From Winogradskyella alexanderae (GTDB lineage: Bacteria; Bacteroidota; Bacteroidia; Flavobacteriales; Flavobacteriaceae), in contig NZ_JAIUJR010000008.1 in assembly GCF_020166335.1 (NCBI RefSeq), positions 124,001 to 188,000 on the forward strand: 64,000 bases of DNA, written 5' to 3'. This document shows, in pieces, positions 1 through 8,340 of this stretch (positions are counted from its first letter, which is position 1; each line of letters opens with the position of its first letter). The translations under genes and the position numbers were made by a program. The notes beneath the pieces were generated by a model. That model worked only from the letters and a program-made list of their open reading frames with translations. It was not told the origin of the DNA and made no database searches.

Positions 1-1
1 A

Positions 2-289
2 TTGGGTATTAAACTGGCTGCTAGCGAGTTTGTGGGCTACATACAACTAGCAGAATTAAAAAATCCAGCTCAACTTCTTCATTTAAAATATCAGAAATCC
101 ATAATCATGGCTACCTACATGCTATGTGGATTTGCCAATTTTGCATCTATCGGCATTCAAATTGGAGGCATAGGGTCACTTGCTCCAGGGCAACGTAAAA
201 CCCTATCTGAATTTGGCATTAAAGCATTGATAGGTGGTACTTTGGCGTCTCTTTTATCTGCGACTATCGCTGGAATGATTATTGGATAA
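2..289 (+). CDS. CNT-family Na+/nucleoside transporter, C-terminal part (5' end outside window)
   Basis: This is the last ~95 residues of a concentrative nucleoside transporter, an inner-membrane protein that takes up nucleosides with Na+ or H+. The visible part has the family's C-terminal signature: a hydrophobic segment with CGFANFASIGIQIGGIG, then a polar loop (APGQRKTLSEFG) and a last membrane helix rich in small residues. The reading frame is open to the left edge, so the gene starts upstream; the apparent first codon at position 2 is not a real start. It lies upstream of thyA on the same strand, which fits a nucleoside/thymidine supply context. The family call is firm; substrate preference cannot be read from this end. 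Confidence 0.85.
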   Translation: MGIKLAASEFVGYIQLAELKNPAQLLHLKYQKSIIMATYMLCGFANFASIGIQIGGIGSLAPGQRKTLSEFGIKALIGGTLASLLSATIAGMIIG

Positions 290-455
290 AAGCCCATTTA
301 ATTCCCCAAAGGGGAAAACACATTCTCGTTAATAACTTTTTATATCTGCGGACAGAAATCTGACGTCTTTAATATTCATTTTAATTAATTTCGTCTTAAA
401 TTATTTTAACTATATATAAAAGTTTCTTCCCTTTGGGAAGACAGTAGATGGGCCT
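290..455. repeat. Intergenic inverted-repeat element between nucleoside transporter and thyA
   Basis: The 166-bp gap has matching ends in opposite orientation. The left end has AAGCCCAT (290-297) followed by the small hairpin TTCCCCAAAGGGGAA (302-316). The right end has the hairpin CTTCCCTTTGGGAAG (426-440) followed by ATGGGCCT (448-455), directly against the thyA ATG. Reverse-complemented, the right end reads AGGCCCAT then CTTCCCAAAGGGAAG, so both blocks and their order match the left end imperfectly. This could be a REP/MITE-like repeat or paired terminators. The middle is AT-rich with nothing recognised. Confidence 0.5.
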
Positions 456-1280
456 ATGAAACAATATCACGACCTAGTAGAACATGTTTTAGAAAATGGT
501 AACGAAAAAATGGATAGAACTGGCACTGGCACAAAGAGTGTTTTTGGCTATCAAATGCGTTTTGATTTGAGCGAAGGCTTTCCAATGGTTACTACAAAAA
601 AATTGCACCTTAAATCCATAATTTACGAACTTCTTTGGTTTTTAAAAGGTGACACTAATATAAAATATCTCACAGAAAATGGTGTTAGAATTTGGAATGA
701 ATGGGCGGACGAAAATGGTGACCTTGGGCCAGTTTACGGGCACCAATGGCGTAATTGGGCCAGTGAAGAAATCGATCAAATTAAAGCGGTCATTAATGGA
801 TTAAAAAAGAATCCAGACAGTCGAAGAATGTTAGTTTCTGCTTGGAATCCCTCAGTCTTACCTGATACCTCCAAATCGTTCTCCGAGAATGTTGCTAACG
901 GCAAAGCGGCTTTACCTCCTTGTCACGCATTTTTTCAGTTCTATGTTGCAGATGGGAAATTGTCTTGCCAATTGTACCAAAGAAGCGCAGATATTTTCTT
1001 AGGCGTTCCTTTTAATATTGCTTCTTATGCATTGCTTACCTTGATGGTAGCACAAGTTTGCGGCTTTCAGCCAGGAGAATTTATTCATACGTTTGGCGAT
1101 GCACATATTTATAATAATCATTTAGAGCAATTAGAATTGCAACTTTCAAGAGACATAAGGCCTTTACCAAAAATGATTTTAAATCCTGAAATAACAGATA
1201 TCTTTGACTTCAAGTTTGAAGATTTCACACTAGTGGATTACAATCCGCATCCGCATATAAAAGGGGTTGTTGCGGTATAA
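456..1280 (+). CDS. thyA: Thymidylate synthase ThyA
   Basis: Makes dTMP from dUMP using methylene-tetrahydrofolate as carbon donor and reductant, yielding dihydrofolate. It has 274 residues, close to the ~264 of the usual bacterial enzyme, and is complete from an ATG start. Visible motifs: the N-terminal [12 protein letters not shown] phosphate loop, the catalytic Cys156 in [12 protein letters not shown], the dUMP-binding [13 protein letters not shown] block, and the C-terminal [11 protein letters not shown] tail that closes over the ligands. A DHFR-domain gene on the same strand about 650 bp downstream would recycle the dihydrofolate, a common functional pairing. It ends at a strong shared terminator. 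Confidence 0.98.
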   Translation: MKQYHDLVEHVLENGNEKMDRTGTGTKSVFGYQMRFDLSEGFPMVTTKKLHLKSIIYELLWFLKGDTNIKYLTENGVRIWNEWADENGDLGPVYGHQWRNWASEEIDQIKAVINGLKKNPDSRRMLVSAWNPSVLPDTSKSFSENVANGKAALPPCHAFFQFYVADGKLSCQLYQRSADIFLGVPFNIASYALLTLMVAQVCGFQPGEFIHTFGDAHIYNNHLEQLELQLSRDIRPLPKMILNPEITDIFDFKFEDFTLVDYNPHPHIKGVVAV

Positions 1281-1294
1281 AAAAACTTCATAAA

Positions 1295-1320
1295 AAAAGC
1301 GTCTCAATTGAGACGCTTTT
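1295..1320. terminator. Bidirectional terminator between thyA and the CBM48 gene
   Basis: A perfect 26-bp palindrome: an 11-bp arm AAAAGCGTCTC, central AATT, and the matching arm ending in TTTT. It is flanked by A and T runs on both sides and sits between two convergent genes, so it can end transcription in both directions. Confidence 0.9.
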
Positions 1321-1340
1321 CATTTTACTTTTTTAATTGC

Positions 1341-1640
1341 TTACAGGTTTAAAACACCATTCTCTGCTCCAGCGTAATCGCTCCATGCATATGCATCTGC
1401 TTGGTCGTCATTGATATAGGCACCATCAACAACATATCTAAACTCATAAGAATTATCTTTTTCTAAATCTACAGTCCCTTTAAAGGTTCCGTTTTTTAAC
1501 TTTTTAAGCTTAACAGCCTTCTTTTCGTTCCATTCGTTAAATGTTCCAACAACTGCTACTTTTTTTGCTTCTTCTGCAGGCACAGAAAATGTTACTTTAC
1601 AAACTGGCTTGCTTTTTAAATACTGCTTTTTAATTGCCAT
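1341..1640 (-). CDS. Small glycogen-binding-type (CBM48/AMPK-beta-like) domain protein
   Basis: A 99-residue stand-alone beta-sandwich domain. The order of elements is typical of CBM48/isoamylase N-terminal domains: VTFSVPAEEAKKVAVVGTFNEWN, then a GTFKGTVDL strand and the YEFRYVVDGAYINDDQADAY turn. Such domains bind alpha-glucans such as glycogen, but here there is no catalytic partner and no signal peptide, so it would be cytoplasmic. Short single-domain versions occur in flavobacteria and their role is unsettled. It is monocistronic, converges on thyA, and is preceded by a ~285-bp divergent intergenic region shared with the 2TM-DHFR gene. Confidence 0.8.
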   Translation of the reverse strand: MAIKKQYLKSKPVCKVTFSVPAEEAKKVAVVGTFNEWNEKKAVKLKKLKNGTFKGTVDLEKDNSYEFRYVVDGAYINDDQADAYAWSDYAGAENGVLNL

Positions 1641-1819
1641 AATAGATAGATTTAATTTCGGGTCAAAAGTATAAAAGAAAAATCCACATATTGTAGTTTA
1701 ATTAACTTATAACTAAAGAATTATTATTTTGGTAAAATAGACTTTACTTTTTCGTAAAGTTCATAATAATAGGGCGTAAAAATTAGTATATTGATAAGAC
1801 TATTTTTATGGCTTAAGTA

Positions 1820-1890
1820 TTGATAATCAACTATATCGTTTTCGATAATTACTAATTATCAAACTTCAGTTAATACTAAAACGTTTTAGT
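1820..1890. promoter_or_regulatory. Nested dyads upstream of the 2TM-DHFR gene
   Basis: Two structures lie in the 285-bp divergent gap. First, TTGATAAT (1820-1827) and ATTATCAA (1855-1862) form an inverted repeat around an inner TATCG/CGATA pair (1834-1838, 1843-1847). Second, 1875-1890 is a perfect 16-bp palindrome, ACTAAAACGTTTTAGT, with a CG centre like LacI/GalR-family operators, about 36 bp before the ATG of the downstream gene. Function is inferred from symmetry only. Confidence 0.5.
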
Positions 1891-1926
1891 TAAAAAAGGG
1901 TATCTTTAACCCGTCAAATTTAGATT

Positions 1927-2859
1927 ATGTTTGGAAAGAAAAAGCAAGTTTCTACGATAGACAAAGACCAGTTAGAGCTCATAGAATACGCTCAAAAAAG
2001 AATCCGTCAAAAAAAGCGTCTTTACTTACATTTTGTGGTGTTTTTAATTGGGGCCGTTTTCCTAATCATAGCTAATACAGTGTTGGGAATTGGTAAAGAC
2101 TTTACCATTGCTGGCATAAATTGGTTTGTTTACGGCATCCTCATATGGCTATTCTTATTTATATATCACTTTATAAATGTGTTTATTACGAATAAGTTTA
2201 TGGGTAAGGATTGGGAAAAACTTCAGCTCGATAAACTTGTTAACCAACAACAACAACGAATAGATGCATTAAAGCGTGACATTCTCAAAGAAGAATCTAA
2301 GATTGCACAGTCTCAGGCTTACAATGAATCTCTTTTAAAAGGTGAAACGGTCGTAAAAAAAAAGAATAGTGAATTAACCATAATAGTTGCGGTTGGTGAA
2401 AATAATGCCATTGGTAAGGACAATGATTTAATTTGGCACCTAAGCAACGACCTCAAACGGTTTAAAAAATTAACTAATGGGCATCATATCATAATGGGGC
2501 GTAAAACGTTTGAAAGTTTTCCTAAACCGTTACCCAATAGAAAACATATTGTAATTACACGACAAGACAACTATTCTGTACCAGATGGTGTAATAGTAGT
2601 GAATAATCTGAACGATGCGATAGACGCAGCTCAATCTGATGAGCAGCCGTTTATAATTGGTGGAGGTGAAATTTATAAACAATCTATGGCGTTGGCAGAC
2701 AAACTAGAAATCACAAGAGTGCATGCTAGCTTTAAAGATGCTGATACCTTTTTTCCAGAAATTGACAAGACTATTTGGAAAGAAGTAAACCGCGAAACTA
2801 ACGATGCTGACGAAAAACATGCCCATGCCTTCTCATTTATTACCTATATGAGAAAATAA
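1927..2859 (+). CDS. folA: 2TM-domain / dihydrofolate reductase fusion (membrane-anchored DHFR)
   Basis: The C-terminal ~160 residues are a dihydrofolate reductase, which regenerates tetrahydrofolate with NADPH. They start at ELTIIVAVGENNAIGKDNDLIWHL, keep the active-site acid in NDLKRFKK, and contain IIMGRKTFESF and the IIGGGEIYKQ cofactor loop. The first ~110 residues are not part of normal DHFR (~160 residues). They match the flavobacterial 2TM domain: a basic AQKRIRQKKRLYLHF lead, two membrane helices (about 32-52 and 65-85), and a KDWEKLQLDKLV tail, followed by a charged, probably coiled linker. The reading frame is continuous, so I see a true fusion that tethers DHFR to the inner membrane. 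The palindrome at 1875-1890 may regulate it. Confidence 0.92.
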   Translation: MFGKKKQVSTIDKDQLELIEYAQKRIRQKKRLYLHFVVFLIGAVFLIIANTVLGIGKDFTIAGINWFVYGILIWLFLFIYHFINVFITNKFMGKDWEKLQLDKLVNQQQQRIDALKRDILKEESKIAQSQAYNESLLKGETVVKKKNSELTIIVAVGENNAIGKDNDLIWHLSNDLKRFKKLTNGHHIIMGRKTFESFPKPLPNRKHIVITRQDNYSVPDGVIVVNNLNDAIDAAQSDEQPFIIGGGEIYKQSMALADKLEITRVHASFKDADTFFPEIDKTIWKEVNRETNDADEKHAHAFSFITYMRK

Positions 2860-2895
2860 ATATTTCTATTTTTGCACCACTAAATTGAACATGAT

Positions 2896-3789
2896 ATGAA
2901 AGCATATATATTCCCAGGACAAGGCGCCCAATTTTCTGGAATGGGCCTGGATCTTTACGAAAAATCACCTTTAGCACAAGAGTTGTTCGAAACCGCAAAT
3001 GAAATATTAGGGTTTCATATAACTGACATAATGTTTGAAGGCTCAGACGAAGATTTAAAGCAAACCAAAGTTACACAGCCTGCAATATTTCTTCATTCGG
3101 TAATATTGGCTAAAACATTAGGCAACCATTTTAATCCAGACATGGTTGCTGGTCATTCATTAGGTGAATTTTCTGCGCTTGTAGCTAACGGTGCGCTTAC
3201 ATTTGAGGATGGCCTTAAACTGGTTTCACAACGTGCCCAAGCGATGCAAAAAGCATGCGAAATACAACCTAGTACCATGGCTGCGGTTCTTGGTTTAGAC
3301 GATGATATTGTAGAAAAGGTTTGTGGTATGACAGAAGGTGTTGTAGTTGCTGCCAATTACAATTGCCCTGGCCAACTTGTTATTTCAGGAGAGATAGACG
3401 CAGTAAATAGAGCCTGTGAAACCTTGAAAGAAGAAGGTGCGAGACGTGCGCTAGTTTTACCCGTTGGTGGTGCATTTCATTCACCCCTAATGGAACCTGC
3501 AAGAGAAGAATTAGCATCTGCTATTGAGAATACCGTTTTTAGCAAACCTAATTGTCCTATTTATCAAAATGTTACCGCCTCTGCTGTGACAGACCAAAAG
3601 GAAATCAAAGTTAATCTGATTTCTCAACTAACTGCACCGGTAAAATGGACTCAAACTGTTCAACAAATGGTCGCAGACGGAGCAATGCATTTCACTGAAG
3701 TTGGGCCTGGAAAGGTACTTCAAGGCTTGGTTAAGAAAATCCATCGAGAAGCCGAAACTGTATCTGCAAGTTTAGACACTAACGCCTAA
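2896..3789 (+). CDS. fabD: Malonyl-CoA:ACP transacylase FabD
   Basis: Transfers malonyl groups from CoA to acyl carrier protein to supply type II fatty-acid synthesis. Its 297 residues match the family length. Motifs: N-terminal FPGQGAQFSGMG oxyanion loop, nucleophile Ser88 in GHSLGEF, the second catalytic residue His in GGAFHSPLM, and TEVGPGKVLQGLVKK near the C-terminus. It begins 36 bp after the DHFR fusion and ends 11 bp before lspA, so the three genes probably share a transcript. Bacteroidetes fabD genes are often single-copy and essential. Confidence 0.97.
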   Translation: MKAYIFPGQGAQFSGMGLDLYEKSPLAQELFETANEILGFHITDIMFEGSDEDLKQTKVTQPAIFLHSVILAKTLGNHFNPDMVAGHSLGEFSALVANGALTFEDGLKLVSQRAQAMQKACEIQPSTMAAVLGLDDDIVEKVCGMTEGVVVAANYNCPGQLVISGEIDAVNRACETLKEEGARRALVLPVGGAFHSPLMEPAREELASAIENTVFSKPNCPIYQNVTASAVTDQKEIKVNLISQLTAPVKWTQTVQQMVADGAMHFTEVGPGKVLQGLVKKIHREAETVSASLDTNA

Positions 3790-3800
3790 TTTTATTTGTT

Positions 3801-4301
3801 TTGAACAGAAACCTATTTATCACCCTTTTAATTGTTTTCAATATAGCAATAGATCAGATTTCGAAAGCCATAGTCAGGTCCAACATGATCGAAGGAGCGG
3901 CTGGAGAAATTGATGTAATTAAAGGTTATTTTCAACTCATATGGGTTGAAAATAAAGGTGCTTTCCTCGGCATGGGAAGTGATATGAACCCTACTTTAAA
4001 ACTGATCTTTCTCTTAATTTTACCAACTGTAGTTCTTGGTTATGTTATATACTACATTATTAAAACCAAGGAACTGGACCGTACAAGTTTAATTGCCTTT
4101 TGTTGCATTGTAGGTGGCGGTATTGCAAATGTTTTTGACCGAATTGTCTATGGACAGGTTACAGATTTCTTCTTCATTAGAATTACCGATTCGATTAAAA
4201 CAGGAATCTTTAATGTAGCTGATTTGTCAGTTACAACGGGAATGATTATGCTATTATTTAGCGGTGTCTTTACAAAGAAAAAAAAGACGACAGTTGCTTA
4301 G
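3801..4301 (+). CDS. lspA: Lipoprotein signal peptidase LspA (TTG start)
   Basis: Cleaves the signal peptide of prolipoproteins at the lipobox Cys in the inner membrane. The 166 residues form four membrane helices. Both family boxes carrying the catalytic aspartates are present: GGGIANVFDRIVYGQVTDF and FNVADLSVTTG. The only start that keeps the first helix is TTG at 3801; the first downstream ATG (MIEGAAG) would remove it, so TTG is preferred despite the lack of a clear ribosome-binding site. The many lipoproteins in this window are its substrates. Its 3' end overlaps a small convergent gene by 4 bp. Confidence 0.93.
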   Translation: MNRNLFITLLIVFNIAIDQISKAIVRSNMIEGAAGEIDVIKGYFQLIWVENKGAFLGMGSDMNPTLKLIFLLILPTVVLGYVIYYIIKTKELDRTSLIAFCCIVGGGIANVFDRIVYGQVTDFFFIRITDSIKTGIFNVADLSVTTGMIMLLFSGVFTKKKKTTVA

Positions 4302-4489
4302 CGTTCTAGCACACAATTTTTACAATCCTTTACCTCGCCATAGTAAGTCTCACGGTATTTATGGATGGTTTTGTAGGGAATATTAAGAATTTGCTTCTTG
4401 ATGTAGGTAACGTTTGTTTTTAAACGTCCCATTTTTCTGGTGAATCTTGTTTCTACCTTTGTTTCTCGTTTAACGCTTATCAATTTCAT
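4298..4489 (-). CDS. Small basic hypothetical protein
   Basis: A 63-residue basic protein with no signal peptide or membrane helix; I do not recognise a named family. It has alternating basic/beta-prone stretches (VKRETKVETRFTRKMGRLKTN) and a C-terminal CKNC pair that could bind metal. It is unlikely to be chance: it has an ATG start, a normal-looking composition and tight convergent packing against lspA with only a 4-bp overlap. About 220 bp of non-coding DNA separates its start from the galE stop, in which I see nothing recognisable. A regulatory or ribosome-associated role would be a guess. Confidence 0.6.
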   Translation of the reverse strand: MKLISVKRETKVETRFTRKMGRLKTNVTYIKKQILNIPYKTIHKYRETYYGEVKDCKNCVLER

Positions 4490-4708
4490 TAGTAATCAAT
4501 TATCATTAGATGCAAAACAACAAAGACTAAGATGCAAACCCAAGTATATCTCGTTAAATTAGTGTTAAGCTATTTAAACGCTATGCTAAAAGATGTTTTC
4601 TAATAGTTTTCATCACATCTATATAAACAATCGCAAGTCGAAATAGTGCAATTTTTGATTTAACCTAATAGGCATCCAAAGGGATAAACTGTTATGAAAT
4701 AGAAATTT

Positions 4709-5725
4709 CTAGCCTCGTATTTTTTTCTCCCAATTCCAAGCAGAGCGCATAGCGTCATCTAAACTAGATTCTGTTTTCCAACCCAGAACCTCATTGGCGT
4801 GTTTTGTGTTGGCATAAGCAGCTGTAATATCGCCTTCCCTTCGCTCAACAATTTTATAATTGAGCTTTGTTCCAGATACTCTTTCAAAAGATTGGATAAC
4901 TTCAAGTACTGAGCTTCCTTTGCCAGTTCCCAAATTAAATACTTCATAGTTTGAAGCAGTCTTGTTTTGAAAAAGACGTTCTAAAGCCACAACATGTGCC
5001 TTGGCCAAATCTACCACATGAATGTAATCTCTTATACAAGTTCCGTCTGGTGTTGGATAATCGTCGCCAAAAACAGAGAGTTGTTCCCTCATACCAATAG
5101 CTGTTTGTGTGATGTACGGGACCAGATTTTGTGGTACTCCGATTGGTAATTCTCCTATTTCTGCTGACGGATGCGCACCAATTGGATTAAAATAACGCAA
5201 TGCAATGGCATTTAAATCATTATTGACCTTACAAGCATCTCTTATTATCTCCTCACCTATTTGCTTGGTGTTACCATATGGCGACTCTGCAGGTTTGACA
5301 GGTGCGTCTTCTGTTATTGGTAGTTTATCAGCTTGACCGTAAACAGTACATGACGAGCTAAAAATGAAATTTTTTTGATCTAGTTCACAAATTTGCTGAA
5401 GCATGTAAACAAGAGTAGTTAGGTTATTCTCATAATACAAAAGTGGATTTTTCACACTCTCTCCTACCGCCTTACTTGCGGCAAAATGAATAACTCCAGC
5501 AATGTCATTATGCTTTTTAAAAAACATAATAACCTTTTCTTTATCTCTTAAATCTAAATTCTCAAAAACTGGTTTCTTACCTGTTATTTTTGCTATACCA
5601 TCAAGTACATCAATAGAAGAATTGCTTAGATTATCAATAATTACAACATCGTATCCTTTATTCTGCAATTCTACAACGGTATGGGATCCTATAAAACCCA
5701 AACCTCCTGTAACTAATACTTTCAT
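4709..5725 (-). CDS. galE: UDP-glucose 4-epimerase GalE
   Basis: Interconverts UDP-glucose and UDP-galactose, feeding envelope polysaccharide synthesis. At 338 residues it matches bacterial GalE. It is an extended short-chain dehydrogenase: NAD-binding TGGLGFIGSH at the N-terminus, FAASKAVGES, the SSSCTVYG serine region, and the catalytic Tyr150/Lys154 pair in YGNTK. The C-terminal sugar-nucleotide part contains RDYIHVVDLAKAH and RREGDITAAYA. It begins only 6 bp after the stop of the upstream aminotransferase gene, so the two form an operon for sugar-nucleotide modification. Confidence 0.96.
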   Translation of the reverse strand: MKVLVTGGLGFIGSHTVVELQNKGYDVVIIDNLSNSSIDVLDGIAKITGKKPVFENLDLRDKEKVIMFFKKHNDIAGVIHFAASKAVGESVKNPLLYYENNLTTLVYMLQQICELDQKNFIFSSSCTVYGQADKLPITEDAPVKPAESPYGNTKQIGEEIIRDACKVNNDLNAIALRYFNPIGAHPSAEIGELPIGVPQNLVPYITQTAIGMREQLSVFGDDYPTPDGTCIRDYIHVVDLAKAHVVALERLFQNKTASNYEVFNLGTGKGSSVLEVIQSFERVSGTKLNYKIVERREGDITAAYANTKHANEVLGWKTESSLDDAMRSAWNWEKKIRG

Positions 5726-5731
5726 TATTAT

Positions 5732-6892
5732 TTATTTGGAGTTATTTATAAAATCTAAAACGGTTTGAGTTATAAAGTTTATTTGATCATCATCTAATTC
5801 CGTATGCATTGGTAATGAAATTACGCTATTAATAAGCGTATTAGTCACTTTAAAATCATCTTCATTGTAGCGTTCATCCAAGTAGGCCTTTTGTCTATGA
5901 AGTGGAATAGGATAATACACACCGCATGGAATCCCGTTTTCATTTAAATGGACAACAAGTGCATCTCTATCTACGTCTCTTAGGTTTAGTGTATACTGAT
6001 GAAATACATGGCAGTCACAAGTACTACAAATACCGTCACATTCAGTTCTACCAGATGGAATTGTAATCTGAGGATGGCCATTAAAAGCTTCATTATATTT
6101 TCTAGCGGCATTGCGACGCGTATTGTTGTATTCATCTAGATGTGGCAATTTAGCATCTAAAACAGCAGCCTGAATAGAGTCTAATCTTGAGTTTACACCC
6201 ACCACATCATGATGGTAACGTTTGTACATACCATGATTTACAATTCCTCTAATTGTATGTGCCAAGTTATCATCATTTGTGAAAATTGCACCACCATCAC
6301 CATAACAACCTAGGTTTTTAGAGGGAAAAAAAGATGTTGATGCCACATCACCAATAACACCTGTTTTTATTTTTGAGCCATTTCTTCGGGTGTAGTTAGC
6401 ACCAATTCCTTGAGCGTTGTCTTCAATAACATACAGATTATGCTCTTTTGCCAGTTCCAATAGTTCATCCATATTGGCAGCCAATCCAAATAAATGCACT
6501 GGTACTATTGCCTTGGTCTTTGATGTTATGGCTTTTCGTACTGCTTCGACATCGATATTAAAAGTAACAGGATCAACATCCACTAAAACAGGTGTTAATT
6601 GCAAAAGCGCAATGACCTCAACTGTTGCGGCAAATGTGAAATCTGCTGTGATAACTTCATCGCCAGGCTCTAGCCCTAAACCCATCATAGCAATTTGCAG
6701 GGCATCTGTACCATTCGCACAAGGGATAACATGCTTGACACCTAAATAATCCTCTAAATTCTTTTGAAATTGATGCACCTTAGGTCCATTTATAAAGGAT
6801 GCGCTATCCATTACTTCTTGAATTGATGGATCTACAACATCCTTTATTTTGGCATACTGACCTTGAAGATCAACCATTTGGATTTTTTTCAT
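5732..6892 (-). CDS. DegT/DnrJ/EryC1-family sugar aminotransferase
   Basis: A PLP enzyme of the class that transaminates nucleotide-linked keto-sugars for surface polysaccharide or LPS. It has 386 residues, the usual length. The N-terminal MVDLQGQYAKIKDEV-like opening is typical; Asp158 in EDNAQG binds the PLP pyridine ring; Lys192 in FFPSKNLGCYGDGG is the Schiff-base lysine. An insert around CDGICSTCDCHVFHQY carries four closely spaced Cys, which is unusual and might bind metal. It is the first gene of a pair with galE and is divergent from waaA, consistent with envelope glycan assembly. The exact sugar cannot be told. Confidence 0.9.
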   Translation of the reverse strand: MKKIQMVDLQGQYAKIKDVVDPSIQEVMDSASFINGPKVHQFQKNLEDYLGVKHVIPCANGTDALQIAMMGLGLEPGDEVITADFTFAATVEVIALLQLTPVLVDVDPVTFNIDVEAVRKAITSKTKAIVPVHLFGLAANMDELLELAKEHNLYVIEDNAQGIGANYTRRNGSKIKTGVIGDVASTSFFPSKNLGCYGDGGAIFTNDDNLAHTIRGIVNHGMYKRYHHDVVGVNSRLDSIQAAVLDAKLPHLDEYNNTRRNAARKYNEAFNGHPQITIPSGRTECDGICSTCDCHVFHQYTLNLRDVDRDALVVHLNENGIPCGVYYPIPLHRQKAYLDERYNEDDFKVTNTLINSVISLPMHTELDDDQINFITQTVLDFINNSK

Positions 6893-7007
6893 TCTACTGA
6901 AATACTTTAAATAGTTATAAGTCTTAAGACTTTAGCGAAAATACGAAAATGTAATTGCTACTCCAATGCAATTAATTGAAAGAAACGTATTTTAGCACAA
7001 ATCTAAA

Positions 7008-8246
7008 TTGTTGAGTGTTTTATATAACATAGGTGTCTATTTAATAGCTTTTATGCTAAGGATTCTTGCTGTTTTTAACCAAAAATTAAAACTTGGTGTA
7101 ATTGGAAGAAAAAACACATTCAGATTATTAAAAAATGGTATCGCCAAGGAGCATAAAACATTTTGGTTTCATTGTGCTTCATTAGGTGAATATGAACAAG
7201 GTTTGCCCGTATTTAAGGCTTTACGTAAAACTTACCCTGATCATAAAGTTGTTTTAAGTTTCTTTTCGCCTTCAGGTTATGAAGTGCGTAAAAATACAGA
7301 TGTGGCAGATGTTGTTGTTTATCTGCCACTAGATACAAAACGAAATGCCAAGAGGTTTTTGGATTTGGTTAATCCAGATTATATCATATTCGTAAAATAT
7401 GAAATTTGGCCAAATCTCCTCAGTGAAATTAAAAGACGAAAAGCTAAGGCCATTCTTATTTCTGCGCTTTTTAGAGAAACTCAAAGTTTTTTTAAATGGT
7501 ACGGTAAATTTATGCGTAACGCATTGAAAGCCTTTCAGTATATTTTTACTCAAGATGAAAAATCAAAGTTTCTTCTAGAAAGTTTTGGTTTTAACAATAT
7601 AACTGTTGCAGGAGATACAAGGTTTGACAGAGTTTCTGATCAGCTAGCAATTAATAACGATATTCCATTTTTGGAAGAATTTGTATCTAACAATGTTTGT
7701 ATTGTTTTTGGAAGCACTTGGCCTGCAGATGATGAATTGTATATAGACTATATAAATTCACATTCTAATAACGGGACAAAATTTATCATTGCTCCTCACA
7801 ATGTTAAAGCCAATTATATTGAAGCCCTAAAAAATCAACTCAAGGTAAAAACTGTCTGTTATTCTGAAAAGAAAACCAAAAACCTTTCCGAGTATGGAGT
7901 ATTTATCCTGGACACTATAGGTTATCTCTCAAAAGCATATAGTTATGCTTCCATTGCTTATGTTGGAGGAGGCGCAGGAACTACAGGGTTGCATAATATA
8001 CTTGAACCCGCTGTATTTGGCATTCCTATATTAATAGGAAAAAATTATCAAAAATTCCCGGAAGCTAAAAGATTAATTCAACTGGGTGGTGTTAAGGCTG
8101 TAGCAACAAATCAAGAGTTTGAAAATCATTTAAACGCCTTATTGAAAGATGAATCCTTGAGACTTAAAATCGGTACAATAAATGGTAATTATATCAAAGA
8201 AAATAAAGGTGCTGTAAACCAAATACTTGATGTAATACGTATATAG
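7008..8246 (+). CDS. waaA: Kdo transferase WaaA (KdtA), TTG start
   Basis: Adds 3-deoxy-D-manno-octulosonic acid to lipid A precursor at the cytoplasmic face of the inner membrane. The 412-residue length fits GT30. The protein opens with a membrane-anchor helix (LYNIGVYLIAFMLRILA), then WFHCASLGEYEQG with the catalytic glutamate, and later VFGSTWPADDE and the CMP-Kdo region AYVGGGAGTTGLHNILEPAVFGIP. No ATG keeps the anchor; in-frame TTG codons at 7008 and 7011 do, and I used 7008. It is divergent from the aminotransferase gene and is probably monocistronic. Confidence 0.93.
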   Translation: MLSVLYNIGVYLIAFMLRILAVFNQKLKLGVIGRKNTFRLLKNGIAKEHKTFWFHCASLGEYEQGLPVFKALRKTYPDHKVVLSFFSPSGYEVRKNTDVADVVVYLPLDTKRNAKRFLDLVNPDYIIFVKYEIWPNLLSEIKRRKAKAILISALFRETQSFFKWYGKFMRNALKAFQYIFTQDEKSKFLLESFGFNNITVAGDTRFDRVSDQLAINNDIPFLEEFVSNNVCIVFGSTWPADDELYIDYINSHSNNGTKFIIAPHNVKANYIEALKNQLKVKTVCYSEKKTKNLSEYGVFILDTIGYLSKAYSYASIAYVGGGAGTTGLHNILEPAVFGIPILIGKNYQKFPEAKRLIQLGGVKAVATNQEFENHLNALLKDESLRLKIGTINGNYIKENKGAVNQILDVIRI

Positions 8247-8340
8247 AGCTCTGAGAAGCTAATATAAAATGGAAATTATGTTAAAATTTCATTAAAATTA
8301 GTATTTTGGTCAAGTAACAATTAACACTAAAACTATTAAC

